Assembly (NCBI RefSeq): GCF_004526345.1
Contig: NZ_CP038213.1
Coordinates: forward strand, 1,612,001-1,676,000
Length of the DNA: 64,000 nt
From: Ornithinimicrobium flavum
GTDB lineage: Bacteria > Actinomycetota > Actinomycetes > Actinomycetales > Dermatophilaceae
Reading direction: 5' to 3'
A program made the position numbers and the translations under genes. This document shows positions 1-9,053 of this stretch, piece by piece. Numbering within the stretch: position 1 is the first letter of the stretch; each line of letters opens with the position of its first letter. The notes beneath the pieces were generated by a model, which saw only the letters and a program-made list of their open reading frames with translations, was not told where the DNA came from and ran no database searches.

Positions 1-1
1 C

Positions 2-1093
2 GTCGACCGCACCCTGGCCCCCAGGGGCGCGCAGATGCGCGCCGAGGGCCGGATGCCGCGCGAGGTATGGAGGGAGGCCGGCGCCCAGGGGCTGCTGGGT
101 CTGTGCATCCCCGAGGAGCACGGCGGAGCGGGGGTCGAGGACTACCGCTTCAACACGGTCGTCCAGGAGGAGATCGCAGCCTTCAGCGCGGGCGTCTGCT
201 CCAACCTGCTCCTGCACGCGGACATCGTCGCCCCATACCTCGTCAACCTCGGGACCCCGGAGCAGCAGGCGCGGTGGCTCCCCGGCGTGGCCTCGGGCGA
301 GACGATCCTGGCGATCGGGATGACCGAGCCGTCCGGGGGGTCCGACCTCGCGGCCCTGCGCACCACCGCCGTCCGGGACGACACCACGGGGGAGTGGGTC
401 CTCAACGGCGGCAAGACCTTCATCACCAACGGCGGGGCCTGCGACCTGGCCGTGGTCGCGGCGCGCACCAACCCCGGCCGTGGGGCTCGCGGGATCTCCC
501 TGTTCCTCGTGCCGGCGGGAACCCCGGGGTTCACGAAGGGGGAGCAGCTGGACAAGGTGGGCCAGCACGACGCGGACACCGCCGAGCTCTTCCTCTCCGA
601 CGTCCGGCTGCCCGCCGACGCGTTGCTGGGGGAGGAGGGTTACGGCTTCATCGCCATGATGGAGCACCTGCCGCAGGAGCGTCTCGGCACCGCGATCGCC
701 GCGGTCGCCAACACTCGCGCCGTCCTAGAGGAGACCGTCGTCTACGCCCGCGAGCGGGAGGCCTTCGGGCAGGCGATCGGGTCGATGCAGCACAACAAGT
801 TCCGGATCGCCGAGCTGGTCACCGACCTGGAGGTCACCCAGGCCTTCGTGGACCAGTGCATCACCGCCCACGTCGGGCAGGAGCTGACCGCGGTCGACGC
901 GGCGAAGGCCAAGTGGTGGGCGACCGACATGCAGGGCCGGGTGCTCGACGCCTGCGTGCAGCTGCACGGGGGCTACGGCTTCATGAACGAGTACCGCGTC
1001 GCGCGGGCCTGGGCCGACGCCCGCGTCCACCGCATCTGGGCCGGTTCCAACGAGATCATGAAGGAGCTCATCGGCCGGGACCTGGGCCTGTAG
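2..1093 (+). CDS. Acyl-CoA dehydrogenase, 5' end missing
   Basis: FAD-dependent acyl-CoA dehydrogenase, expected to desaturate an acyl-CoA at C2-C3 in fatty-acid or branched-chain catabolism. The frame is open from base 2, so the true start lies outside the window; the ATG at 35 is internal, since the residues before it (ending LAPRGAQ) fit the family. Seen in order: ITNGG flavin/substrate loop, the family signature GMTEPSGGSDL, and the C-terminal WAGSNEIMKELIGR segment that contacts FAD. The alpha/beta hydrolase gene follows after 11 bp and is probably co-transcribed. The family is secure; the substrate cannot be told from sequence. Confidence 0.93.
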   Translation, partial: VDRTLAPRGAQMRAEGRMPREVWREAGAQGLLGLCIPEEHGGAGVEDYRFNTVVQEEIAAFSAGVCSNLLLHADIVAPYLVNLGTPEQQARWLPGVASGETILAIGMTEPSGGSDLAALRTTAVRDDTTGEWVLNGGKTFITNGGACDLAVVAARTNPGRGARGISLFLVPAGTPGFTKGEQLDKVGQHDADTAELFLSDVRLPADALLGEEGYGFIAMMEHLPQERLGTAIAAVANTRAVLEETVVYAREREAFGQAIGSMQHNKFRIAELVTDLEVTQAFVDQCITAHVGQELTAVDAAKAKWWATDMQGRVLDACVQLHGGYGFMNEYRVARAWADARVHRIWAGSNEIMKELIGRDLGL

Positions 1094-1104
1094 AGGAGAG
1101 CGAT

Positions 1105-2040
1105 GTGACGACGAGCAGCCGGATCCGCACGTTCACCTCCGAGGGGCTGAGCTTCGAGGTGCTCGACGAGGGCCCGCTCGACGGCCCGGTCGTCGTCCTC
1201 CTGCACGGCTTCCCCCAGGACGCCACCGCCTGGGCTGAGGTCGCCGCGATCCTGTCCGACGCGGGGGTGCGCACGCTCGCCCCCCACCAGCGCGGGTACT
1301 CCCCGGGCGCCCGGCCGGACCGCGTCGCCGCCTACGGGATGCACCACCTCGTCGGGGACGTCATCGCCCTGCTCGACGCGGCGCGGGTGGATCGCGCGGT
1401 CGTGGTCGGGCACGACTGGGGGGCGGCCGTCGCCTGGTCGGTCGCCCAGCGGCACCCCGAGCGGGTGCTGGGTCTGGTGGCCCTGTCGGTCCCGCACCCC
1501 GGAGCGCTGGCGTGGGCGATGCGTCACGACGTGGACCAGCTGCGGCGCAGCTGGTACATGCTCGCCTTCCAGGCGCCGTGGACGCCCGAGCTGATGCTGG
1601 CCCGGATGATGCGGGCCGGGACCCTGCGACGCCTGGGCCTGCCGGCCGAGCACGAGCGCCGGTATGCCGCGCGCCTGGGTCGGGCGGTCGACGCACGTGG
1701 GCCGCTGAACTGGTACCGCGCGGCGATGCGCTCGCAGCTGCCCGTGGTCAGCGGCTTCGGGGTCGACGAGCTGCGGGGCGGCGGGTGGCACGTCCTGGAG
1801 GGTCCGGGGCAGGGGAGGGGAGGTGCGGCGATGAGCGCCGACCCGGTGCGGGTGCCCACGACGTTCGTGTGGGGCCGTCGTGACCCCTTCCTGGGACGCC
1901 CGGGGGCCGAACGGACCGGGCGCCTCGTCGAGGCGGACTACCGGTTCGTCGAGGTCGACGCGGGGCACTGGCTGCCGGAGAAGCAGGCGCGGGTGGTCGC
2001 CGACGAGATCCTGGCCCGGGTGGGCGAGGTGCCCGGCTGA
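1105..2040 (+). CDS. Alpha/beta hydrolase, epoxide hydrolase-like
   Basis: About 311 residues with the alpha/beta-hydrolase fold. The oxyanion motif HGFPQ is at residues 34-38. The nucleophile elbow is GHDWGA with Asp104 in place of Ser, as in epoxide hydrolases and haloalkane dehalogenases. The catalytic His is probably in DAGHWLPEK near the C-terminus. The GTG at 1105 is chosen because GAGGAGAG lies just upstream (1093-1100) and the neighbouring ATG at 1103 runs straight into TGA. It sits 11 bp after the acyl-CoA dehydrogenase, which suggests one operon. The substrate is unknown. Confidence 0.87.
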   Translation: MTTSSRIRTFTSEGLSFEVLDEGPLDGPVVVLLHGFPQDATAWAEVAAILSDAGVRTLAPHQRGYSPGARPDRVAAYGMHHLVGDVIALLDAARVDRAVVVGHDWGAAVAWSVAQRHPERVLGLVALSVPHPGALAWAMRHDVDQLRRSWYMLAFQAPWTPELMLARMMRAGTLRRLGLPAEHERRYAARLGRAVDARGPLNWYRAAMRSQLPVVSGFGVDELRGGGWHVLEGPGQGRGGAAMSADPVRVPTTFVWGRRDPFLGRPGAERTGRLVEADYRFVEVDAGHWLPEKQARVVADEILARVGEVPG

Positions 2041-2099
2041 GGGGCCTACCCTGGGGTCTTACGTCCCCGTCCACCTTCAACGACTGATGTGGTGATCCT

Positions 2100-3470
2100 G
2101 TGGCGCTGAGCGTCCTCGACCTCTTCTCGATCGGCATCGGGCCGTCCTCCTCCCACACGGTGGGACCGATGCGGGCCGCCGGGCGGTTCGTCGCCGGGCT
2201 GGTCCGTGAGGGGATGCTGGACCGGACCGACCGGGTCCTGGTCAACCTCTACGGGTCCCTGGGCGCCACGGGCCGGGGACATCACTCCGACCAGGCGGTC
2301 CTGCTGGGGCTGGAGGGGGAGGACCCCGAGACCGTCGACACCGCGACCGTGCCGCAGCGGGTGGAACGCATCCGCACCGAGGGTCGCCTGCTGCTCGGCG
2401 GGGTGCGGTCGATCGTCTTCGGGGCGGACGACCTGGTGCTGCACCTGCGCAAGTCGCTCCCGGCCCACCCGAACGGGATGACGTTCGAGGCAGTGGACGC
2501 AGCGGGTCAGCGGCTGCGGCTGCGCACCTACTACAGCGTCGGCGGTGGCTTCGTCGTGGACCCGGACGAGGCCGCGGCCGACGAGCTTACGCCCGACCAC
2601 ACCGCCCTGCCGCTGCACTTCACGACCGGTGCCGAGCTGCTCGAGCTGTGCCGCTGGGAGGGGCTGTCGATCTCCGAGGTGGTCATCCGCAACGAGGCGT
2701 CGTTTCGCCCCTGGGAGGAGACGCGCGCCGGGCTGCTGCGGGTGTGGGAAGCGATGCAGGAGTGCGTGCGCAACGGGATGGAGCGCGACGGTGTGCTGCC
2801 CGGTGGCCTGAGGGTGCCGCGTCGTGCCCCCGGGCTGCGCCGCCGGCTGCAGCAGGCCCGAGCGGGTGCGGACCCGCTGCACCCGATCGACTGGGTCAAC
2901 CTGTGGGCCCTCGCCGTCAACGAGGAGAACGCCTCCGGCGGGCGGGTCGTCACCGCCCCGACCAACGGCGCGGCCGGGATCATCCCCGCGGTGCTGCACC
3001 ACTACGTGACGCACGTCCCCGGGGCCGACGAGGAGGGCGTGCTGCGCTTCCTGCTCGCCGCCGGGGCGGTCGGCATCATCATCAAGGAGAACGCCTCGAT
3101 CTCCGGCGCGGAGGTCGGCTGCCAGGGCGAGGTGGGATCGGCCTGCGCGATGGCCGCCGCCGGGCTCGCCGAGGCCATGGGACTGACCCCCGAGCAGGTG
3201 GAGAACGCCGCGGAGATCGGGCTGGAGCACAACCTGGGCCTCACCTGCGACCCGGTCGGCGGTCTGGTGCAGATCCCCTGCATCGAGCGCAACGCCGTCG
3301 CCGCGGCCAAGGCGGTCACGGCGGCCCGGCTGGCCGGCCATGGCGACGGCATCCACGCGGTGCCGCTCGACACGGTCATCGAGACGATGCGCCAGACGGG
3401 CGCCGACATGAAGAAGAAGTACAAGGAGACCTCGCGCGGCGGACTGGCGGTCAACGTCATCGAGTGCTGA
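2100..3470 (+). CDS. sdaA: L-serine ammonia-lyase (single chain)
   Basis: Iron-sulfur L-serine dehydratase converting L-serine to pyruvate and ammonia. 456 residues, the usual length for the one-chain form. The N-terminal half has the substrate-lobe motif [12 protein letters not shown] (residues 14-25). The C-terminal half has the conserved cysteines of the 4Fe-4S site in [19 protein letters not shown] and IPCIERNA. It starts with GTG at 2100; a TACCCT -10-like box lies about 48 nt upstream (2047-2052), so this gene probably has a leader. No glycine or serine riboswitch is visible. Convergent with the next gene. Confidence 0.95.
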   Translation: MALSVLDLFSIGIGPSSSHTVGPMRAAGRFVAGLVREGMLDRTDRVLVNLYGSLGATGRGHHSDQAVLLGLEGEDPETVDTATVPQRVERIRTEGRLLLGGVRSIVFGADDLVLHLRKSLPAHPNGMTFEAVDAAGQRLRLRTYYSVGGGFVVDPDEAAADELTPDHTALPLHFTTGAELLELCRWEGLSISEVVIRNEASFRPWEETRAGLLRVWEAMQECVRNGMERDGVLPGGLRVPRRAPGLRRRLQQARAGADPLHPIDWVNLWALAVNEENASGGRVVTAPTNGAAGIIPAVLHHYVTHVPGADEEGVLRFLLAAGAVGIIIKENASISGAEVGCQGEVGSACAMAAAGLAEAMGLTPEQVENAAEIGLEHNLGLTCDPVGGLVQIPCIERNAVAAAKAVTAARLAGHGDGIHAVPLDTVIETMRQTGADMKKKYKETSRGGLAVNVIEC

Positions 3471-3519
3471 GACGGGCGGGTCCCCACCGGCACCGACCGT
3501 GCATCGCGCACCGGGCTCC

Positions 3520-4521
3520 TCAGGGCTCGGTCGGCGGAGCGCTGTCCTCGTCCTCCCAGACCTGGGTGAGCACCTCGCTGCCCAGGGCCGTGGCGAAGGA
3601 ACGGATCTCCGCCTCCGAGCGGTCCTGCCAGACGTTGGCGACACCGGGGCGGCGCACGAGGCGAGCGCCCGGGGGTGGGGGCTCGAGGAAGCCGTCGCGG
3701 AGCAGGACGACGCGGGATCCCTTGCGCAGACCGGCGTAGGCGCTGATTGTGATGCGGGACAGGTCGGGGTCCGGCACGAGGCGGAGGGTGAGGACGCCGC
3801 GCTCGACCCAGTCCGAGAACTCGTCCATGCCCGCAGCGCCCAGCACGAGCGCGCAGCCTCGGGTGCGCGGCCACTCCATCGGGTCGAACCCGCCGGTGCC
3901 GTCGAGGGGGCCGGCCCGGTGGCCGAGGGTGGTCGGCCAGTCGGCCCCCGGGTCGGGGAAGTCGTCCACCACGAGCAGACTGGGCATCCGCACTCCCAGC
4001 GCAGCGTCGAGCTGCTCCGGGGCGTCCGGGCCCCCGAGGACCCGCAGGTCGAGCACCCGCAGCCGCGCGTCCACCCAGGCGTCGTGCGTGTCGGTCTCCA
4101 GCAGCGCGCCGGGAGGCAGCCCCAGTCCTCCGGCGCCCACCGCCAGCCACAGCTCGTCGCGGGTGCGCCTGCGGGACGCGAGCACGGTGGGATACCCCTC
4201 ACCCGCCGCCCACGCCGCCAGCCGGGCCAGCACCTGCAGGCGCACCTCCGACGGGCCCCGGATCATGGTGGCGCGAGCCATCGGGACCCCGTCGGTGAGC
4301 GCGTCGAGCACGGGCCAGCCCGTCCCGATCCGGGGCTCCCGGCGCAGGGTGCGGGAGCGCAGCTCGCCGATGCTCGGTCGGGGCTCCACCTCCGGCTCCA
4401 CGGGCTCCCCTGCACCGCAGCCACCCCCACCACCGCTTCCGCCGCCGCCACGACCGCCGCCAACCCCACGACCACTGCCATCGCCCTTGCCCACCATCCT
4501 CCGCAGTCTGGCACCCGTCAC
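3520..4521 (-). CDS. Degenerate RecA/DnaB-like protein of unknown function
   Basis: About 333 residues. After a Gly-rich N-terminal linker (about residues 13-35) the layout resembles a RecA/DnaB/KaiC ATPase core: a TGWPVLDAL opening, a strand-loop at the Walker A position, GEGYPTVLASRRR, a Walker-B-like SLLVVDDF, and a late LRKGSRVVLLRDGF strand. The Walker A loop reads IRGPSEVR, with no GKT/S, so ATP binding is doubtful. The start is uncertain. GTG at 4521 is preferred because GGGAGG lies 7 nt upstream; ATG at 4542 and ATG at 4497 are in frame. Convergent with sdaA. Homology to the RecA fold is inferred by eye. Confidence 0.6.
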   Translation of the reverse strand: MTGARLRRMVGKGDGSGRGVGGGRGGGGSGGGGGCGAGEPVEPEVEPRPSIGELRSRTLRREPRIGTGWPVLDALTDGVPMARATMIRGPSEVRLQVLARLAAWAAGEGYPTVLASRRRTRDELWLAVGAGGLGLPPGALLETDTHDAWVDARLRVLDLRVLGGPDAPEQLDAALGVRMPSLLVVDDFPDPGADWPTTLGHRAGPLDGTGGFDPMEWPRTRGCALVLGAAGMDEFSDWVERGVLTLRLVPDPDLSRITISAYAGLRKGSRVVLLRDGFLEPPPPGARLVRRPGVANVWQDRSEAEIRSFATALGSEVLTQVWEDEDSAPPTEP

Positions 4522-4616
4522 CCACAGACCTCCCGAGGCCATCAGCTGCACCGGCTCGCCGTGACCGAACGGTGGCTCCCCGGCCCGGGCTGAGGGACGC
4601 CGGCTCCCGACCGGCC

Positions 4617-4622
4617 TACAGT
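4617..4622 (+). promoter_or_regulatory. -10 box of a probable leaderless promoter (PAP2-like gene)
   Basis: TACAGT fits the actinobacterial -10 consensus TANNNT and ends 7 nt before the ATG at 4630, so transcription would start at or next to the start codon. There is no ribosome-binding site, which fits a leaderless mRNA and favours the ATG over the GTG at 4621. Confidence 0.45.
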
Positions 4623-4629
4623 GCGGGGT

Positions 4630-5253
4630 ATGCCGTCCCCGAGACCTCAAGGCACCGCCCTGGGCTGGGGTATCGCCGTCGGGCTCGGGGTGCTGGCGGC
4701 GACCGCTACGCTGCTGGCCAACCTGCTCCTCGTGCGGGAGTTCGCCGACGCGCCACGCCCGGACGACCTCCTCTTCGAGCTCCTGCCCTACGTGTCGCCG
4801 GCCCGGTGGCTGACCGTGGTGGCGCTGGTCGGCGGCTTCGGGGTCTTCCTCGTGGACCTGGTCCGCCACGACGGCCTGCGGAGCAGCAGGCTGCCCGCCG
4901 CCGGTGCGGTCTTCGCCCTCATGTACCTGGCGCGGGCCGTGCTCACCGTGCTGACGCCGCTGGCGCCGGCGCACGGGGACGGGGCCTTCGTCATGGAACC
5001 GCAGCAGTACGGCATGTTCCCCTCCGGTCACGTCGGGGCCATGACGCTGCTGCTGCTCCTGAGCCCGCCGGAGCGGCCCTGGGTGCGGCGCGCCCAGGCG
5101 GTCCTGCTGGTCCTCATGGTCCTGGGACTGCTGCTCGCCCGCGGCCACTACTCCATCGACATCGTCGGGGGGATGCTGCTGTCCTACGTCACCGTGTCCG
5201 CCTGGCGTTCCTGGACGGTGCTGCGACCGTTGTCCCGGCGCACCGGGTCATGA
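4630..5253 (+). CDS. PAP2/sphingomyelin-synthase-like membrane protein
   Basis: About 207 residues with about five or six hydrophobic helices. Near residue 135 it has FPSGHVGAM and about 35 residues later ARGHYSIDIVGG. These match the second and third motifs of the PAP2 phosphatase superfamily in the form found in the sphingomyelin-synthase branch (HYSID-type), with His and Asp as the expected catalytic pair. The first PAP2 motif (KX6RP) is not evident. It probably acts on a lipid phosphate or phospholipid headgroup in the membrane. The substrate is unknown. Confidence 0.75.
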   Translation: MPSPRPQGTALGWGIAVGLGVLAATATLLANLLLVREFADAPRPDDLLFELLPYVSPARWLTVVALVGGFGVFLVDLVRHDGLRSSRLPAAGAVFALMYLARAVLTVLTPLAPAHGDGAFVMEPQQYGMFPSGHVGAMTLLLLLSPPERPWVRRAQAVLLVLMVLGLLLARGHYSIDIVGGMLLSYVTVSAWRSWTVLRPLSRRTGS

Positions 5254-5289
5254 TCCGGGTCCCCGGGGTCGGCCGGTCGTAGGCTGTCG

Positions 5290-5313
5290 CCACCCGGGGC
5301 ATGACCCGGGTGG
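5290..5313. repeat. Perfect 9-bp inverted repeat, operator or terminator
   Basis: CCACCCGGG and CCCGGGTGG flank a 6-nt loop (GCATGA). It lies 36 bp after the PAP2-like gene and 31 bp before the E2-like gene, with no T-run after either arm. It could be a U-less terminator of the first gene or an operator of the second. Confidence 0.5.
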
Positions 5314-5344
5314 ACACTCCGGGGTGAGGCGGCAAGGAGGCCGG

Positions 5345-6226
5345 ATGTACTGGACCGGACGCAGGCTGGCCCGTGGTCGTCGGGACGGTCGGCTGGTGCA
5401 GGACCTCCCTGCGCTGCGCTCGGTCATGCCGGCCCTGATGCGGACCCGTCTCGAGGGCACGATCTACTACGCCCAGCATCTGGACGTCGAGCACCTCATG
5501 GACTGGCTGGACCGGATCAACGGGGGCCGGCCGGAGGCGGAGCGGATCCGGTTCTTCCACGTCTTCCTCACCGCCTTCGCCCGTCTCTACCGGGTGCGGC
5601 CGGAGCTCAACCGGTTCGTCAGCGGCGGGCGCACCTACGAGCACCACGACATCACCTTCTCCTTCACCGTCAAGCAGGCCCTGACCGACGAGGCGCAGGA
5701 GGTGCAGAGCAGCATCGTCTTCTCAGGGACCGAGACGGTCGACGAGGTGCGGGGGATCGTCGAGCGCGAGCTGGGGCGCGCCCGGAACAGCGACGACAGC
5801 GCCAGCGACCACCTGGTCGCCACGCTCGGCCGGCTCCCCGCGCCCGTGCTCGCCGGGGTGGCCAGGGTCGTCTGGGCGCTGGACGGCGTCAACCTCCTGC
5901 CGCGCTTCCTGCAGGAGGCCATCCCCGTCTACGCGAGCGCCTACCTGGTCAACCTGGGGTCGCTCGGCGCCGAGGCTCCCTTCCATCACCTCTACCAGCA
6001 CGGCACGACCAGCGTCTTCTGTGCGGTCGGCACCATCCGACCGCAACCCGTGGTCGACGACTCCGGCGAGATCACGGTCCGCCGCCGTGTCGACGTCGTC
6101 TACACGGTGGACGAGCGGGTGACCGACGGCTTCTACCTGGTGCGCTCCTCCGAGGTCCTGCAGCAGATGATGGACGACCCGCAGGCGCTCCTCAGACGGC
6201 CCCCCGAGGGGCCCGAGCAGGTATGA
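5345..6226 (+). CDS. E2-like acyltransferase domain protein lacking the catalytic His
   Basis: About 293 residues resembling the catalytic domain of 2-oxo-acid dehydrogenase E2 (chloramphenicol-acetyltransferase fold), with no lipoyl or E1/E3-binding domain before it. The usual C-terminal HRXXDG motif appears as ERVTDGFYLV: Asp and Gly remain but His is replaced by Glu. It may therefore be a non-standard acyltransferase or a binding protein. The start at ATG 5345 is set by AAGGAGG at 5334-5340, 4 nt upstream; an in-frame GTG at 5324 is less likely. Convergent with the B12-domain gene, 6 bp apart. Confidence 0.75.
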   Translation: MYWTGRRLARGRRDGRLVQDLPALRSVMPALMRTRLEGTIYYAQHLDVEHLMDWLDRINGGRPEAERIRFFHVFLTAFARLYRVRPELNRFVSGGRTYEHHDITFSFTVKQALTDEAQEVQSSIVFSGTETVDEVRGIVERELGRARNSDDSASDHLVATLGRLPAPVLAGVARVVWALDGVNLLPRFLQEAIPVYASAYLVNLGSLGAEAPFHHLYQHGTTSVFCAVGTIRPQPVVDDSGEITVRRRVDVVYTVDERVTDGFYLVRSSEVLQQMMDDPQALLRRPPEGPEQV

Positions 6227-6232
6227 GGCGGC

Positions 6233-6865
6233 TCAGCCAGCCAGGGCCCGGGCCCGGGTCAGCACGCCCCGCAGCTCCTCGGCGGCGAGGACCACGTCCG
6301 GCGGCAGCACCCGGCCGGCCAGCTCGGGTCCCGCGGCAGCGCCGGCGCGCCCGCCGAGCACCAGCGTGGTCTCGGCGGCGATGAGGTCCAGGGGCACCGC
6401 GGACGCACGCATCCGGCGGGGGTCGTCACCGGAGACCACGACCAGCTCCGGACGGCTGACCCGCACGGCGCGCAACAGGTCGTGCAGGGGGGTGTTGGCG
6501 CCGAAGAAGCGGATCTGCCACCCCTGGTCCCACAGCAGCAGCCCCAGGGCCAGCAGCGGCAGGTCGTGCAGCTCGCGCGGAGGGCAGGCGAGCCAGGCCT
6601 GGGGGCCGCTGGTCGCCGGGGGCCGACGCAGCGAGTCGAGGTAGGAGCGGACCATCTGGGTGGCGAGGTGCTCCTGGGCGACGGTTACCTCGCCGCACTC
6701 CCAGCCGGCGCCGATCTCCCGCATGACGGGCAGCACGAGGTCACCGACGAGCGAGGAGAGCCCCGCGTGCTCCCGATGCTGCTCCAGCAGCTGCCAGGCC
6801 CGGGCCTCGTCGAAGTCGAGCAGGGCCCGGAAGAGCCTGGTCCGGGCGAGGGGCGGGGCGTGCAT
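6233..6865 (-). CDS. Stand-alone CarH-like cobalamin-binding protein
   Basis: 210 residues: a helical bundle (about 5-85) followed by a Rossmann-like B12-binding domain (about 88-208). Trp55, Glu65 and His66 form the W-x9-EH motif that in CarH/LitR photoreceptors binds the upper face of adenosylcobalamin and takes part in light sensing. Glu98-x-His100 sits where the lower axial His of the (D/E)xHxxG motif is expected. The MerR DNA-binding domain of CarH is absent; the protein begins directly at the bundle. It follows the class V aminotransferase gene by 31 bp on the same strand, so the two are probably co-transcribed. Light response is inferred, not shown. Confidence 0.85.
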   Translation of the reverse strand: MHAPPLARTRLFRALLDFDEARAWQLLEQHREHAGLSSLVGDLVLPVMREIGAGWECGEVTVAQEHLATQMVRSYLDSLRRPPATSGPQAWLACPPRELHDLPLLALGLLLWDQGWQIRFFGANTPLHDLLRAVRVSRPELVVVSGDDPRRMRASAVPLDLIAAETTLVLGGRAGAAAGPELAGRVLPPDVVLAAEELRGVLTRARALAG

Positions 6866-6896
6866 CTCCCGATCCTGCCACGTCCGGCCCCAGGAC

Positions 6897-8030
6897 CTAG
6901 GACGCCAGCGCGCGGTCCAACCCCTGCGTGAGGCGCTCGACGGTGCCGTCCACGTCGCCGAGCTTGTCCAGGCCGAACAGGCCCAGGCGGAAGGTGCGCC
7001 AGTCCTCCGGCTCGCCGCACATGAGCGGCACCCCGCCGGCGACCTGGAGCCCCGCCTCGACGAACTTCGCCCCGGAGGCCAGACCCGGGTCGTCGGTGTG
7101 CACGACGACGACCGTGGGTGCGGCATACCCCGGCGCGGAGACCGAGGTGAAGCCGCGCTCGGCCAGCAATGCGCGCACCTTGTCGCCGAGCGCGAACTGC
7201 GCCTCGCGCAGCTGCGGCAGCCCCCGCCCCGTCGCCTCGAGCATGACCTCGAGGTTGCCCGCGAGCGTGTCGGTCGGCATCGTCGTGTGGTAGGCGTGCT
7301 TGCCGGCGACGTAGCCCTCGGTGATGCCCATCCACTTCTTGAGGTCCATGGAGAAGCTGGTGGTCGTGCTGTCCTGGACCGCGGCGCGGGCCCGGTCGTC
7401 GAGCAGCACGTAGGCCGCACCGGGGCTGCCGCTCCACCCCTTCTGCGGGGCCGTGATGAGCACGTCGACACCGAGGTCGCGCATGTCCACCCAGACGGCC
7501 CCGGAGGCGATGCAGTCCAGGACGAAGAGGCCACCGACCTCCCTGGTGGCCGCGGCGACCTGCCGCAGGTAGTCGTCGGGCAGGAGGATCCCCGCGGCGG
7601 TCTCCACGTGGGCGGCGAGGACGACCTCGGGCCGCTGCTCGGCGATGGCGGCGACGACCTCCTCGACGGGGGCGGGTGCCCAGGGGGAGGGGTGCTCGTC
7701 GTTCGTAGGGCGGGCGGTGAGCACCGTGACGTCATCGGTGATCGCCCCGGTCTCGAAGATCTGGGACCACCGGTAGGAGAAGAAGCCATTGCGCACGACC
7801 AGGGCCCGCCTGCCGGTGACCAGCTGCCGGGCCACGGACTCCATACCGAAGGTCCCGCCGCCGGGCACGACCGCGAGGGTGTCGGCGGCGTAGGTGGTGG
7901 TGAGCACCTCGTGCAGCTGCTGCATCACGCCGACGAAGCGCCGTGACATGTGGTTCAGCGACAGGTCGGTGAAGACGACGGAGTACTCGAGCAGTCCGTC
8001 CGGGTCGACGTCGGGCCGGGGGAGAGTCAT
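6897..8030 (-). CDS. Class V aminotransferase (alanine-glyoxylate/serine-pyruvate type)
   Basis: 377-residue PLP enzyme of fold type I. It shows PGGGTFGMESVARQL near the N-terminus, the AHVETAAGILLP segment, the LDCIASG motif whose Asp contacts the PLP ring nitrogen, and ITAPQKGWSG containing the Schiff-base Lys. The family moves an amino group between alanine, serine or aminoethylphosphonate and a 2-oxo acid; the substrate is not clear here. A TACGGT box 6 nt before the ATG suggests a leaderless transcript. It is divergent from add and is followed by the cobalamin-domain gene. Confidence 0.88.
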   Translation of the reverse strand: MTLPRPDVDPDGLLEYSVVFTDLSLNHMSRRFVGVMQQLHEVLTTTYAADTLAVVPGGGTFGMESVARQLVTGRRALVVRNGFFSYRWSQIFETGAITDDVTVLTARPTNDEHPSPWAPAPVEEVVAAIAEQRPEVVLAAHVETAAGILLPDDYLRQVAAATREVGGLFVLDCIASGAVWVDMRDLGVDVLITAPQKGWSGSPGAAYVLLDDRARAAVQDSTTTSFSMDLKKWMGITEGYVAGKHAYHTTMPTDTLAGNLEVMLEATGRGLPQLREAQFALGDKVRALLAERGFTSVSAPGYAAPTVVVVHTDDPGLASGAKFVEAGLQVAGGVPLMCGEPEDWRTFRLGLFGLDKLGDVDGTVERLTQGLDRALAS

Positions 8031-8036
8031 GGGCCC

Positions 8037-8042
8037 ACCGTA
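8037..8042 (-). promoter_or_regulatory. -10 box of a probable leaderless promoter (aminotransferase)
   Basis: On the minus strand TACGGT is followed by 6 nt and then the ATG at 8030. This fits TANNNT with the transcript starting at the start codon. The region 8031-8066 also has to serve the divergent add gene. Confidence 0.4.
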
Positions 8043-8066
8043 GCCTCCGGTCTGCGACGATGGCGT

Positions 8067-9053
8067 ATGGCGATCCCCACCGCAGAGCTCCACGTCCACC
8101 TCGAGGGCACGCTCGAGCCCGGGCTGATCTACACCCTGGCCGAGCGCAACGGGGTCCGGCTGCCCTACGCCGACCTCGAGGACCTCCGCTCCCGCTACGA
8201 CTTCACCGGGCTGCAGCACTTCCTGGACCTCTACTACGCCAACATGGCGGTGCTGCGGACCGAGCAGGACTTCGCCGACCTCACCCGCGCCTACCTCGCG
8301 CGGGCCGCACGCGGCGGCGTGCGCCACGCCGAGGTCTTCCTCGACCTGCAGGCGCACACCGGTCGGGGGGTGCCGGCCCCGGTGGTGCTGGGCGGGGTGA
8401 GCGAGGCGCTGTCGGCGGGGCAGGAGGAGTATGGCGTCACCACCGGGCTGATCCTCACCTTCCTGCGGCACCTGCCGGGGGAGCAGGCCACGGCAGCGCT
8501 GCGCGAGGCCCTGGCCACGGGGGTGCCGCTGCTGGGGGTGGGCCTGTGCTCGGCCGAGACCGGGTCCGCCGCGCCCTTCCGGGAGGCCTTCGAGCTGGCC
8601 GCGGCGCACGGGCTGCACCGGGTCGCCCACGCCGGGGAGGAGGGACCGGCCGCCAACGTCACCGAGGTGCTCGACGTGCTCGGGGTGGAGCGGGTCGACC
8701 ACGGGATCCGCGCGCTCGAGGACGACGCGGTCGTGGAGCGTCTCGCGGCCGAGGGGATCCCGCTGACGATGTGCCCGCTGTCCAACGTGCGCCTGCAGGT
8801 GATCGACTCGCTGGAGCGCTACCCGGTGCGCGAGCTGCTGTCGCGCGGAGTGGTGGTGACGGTCAACAGCGACGACCCCGCCTACTTCGGCGGGTACGTC
8901 GACGACGTCTACCGCGAGCTCACGTCCGCCCTCGGGCTGAGCACCGAGGAGGTCGCCACCCTGGCGCGCAACAGCGTCCGGGCCGCGTTCGTGGGGGACG
9001 CCCGGCCGCGAGCTGGAGGCGGAGGTCGAGGCCTGGCTGCGGGGCGAGGCCCG

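Noticed and set aside
2041..2099. Riboswitch before serine dehydratase.
   Set aside because: Only about 59 bp separate the genes and no tandem glycine-type or other aptamer pattern is seen.
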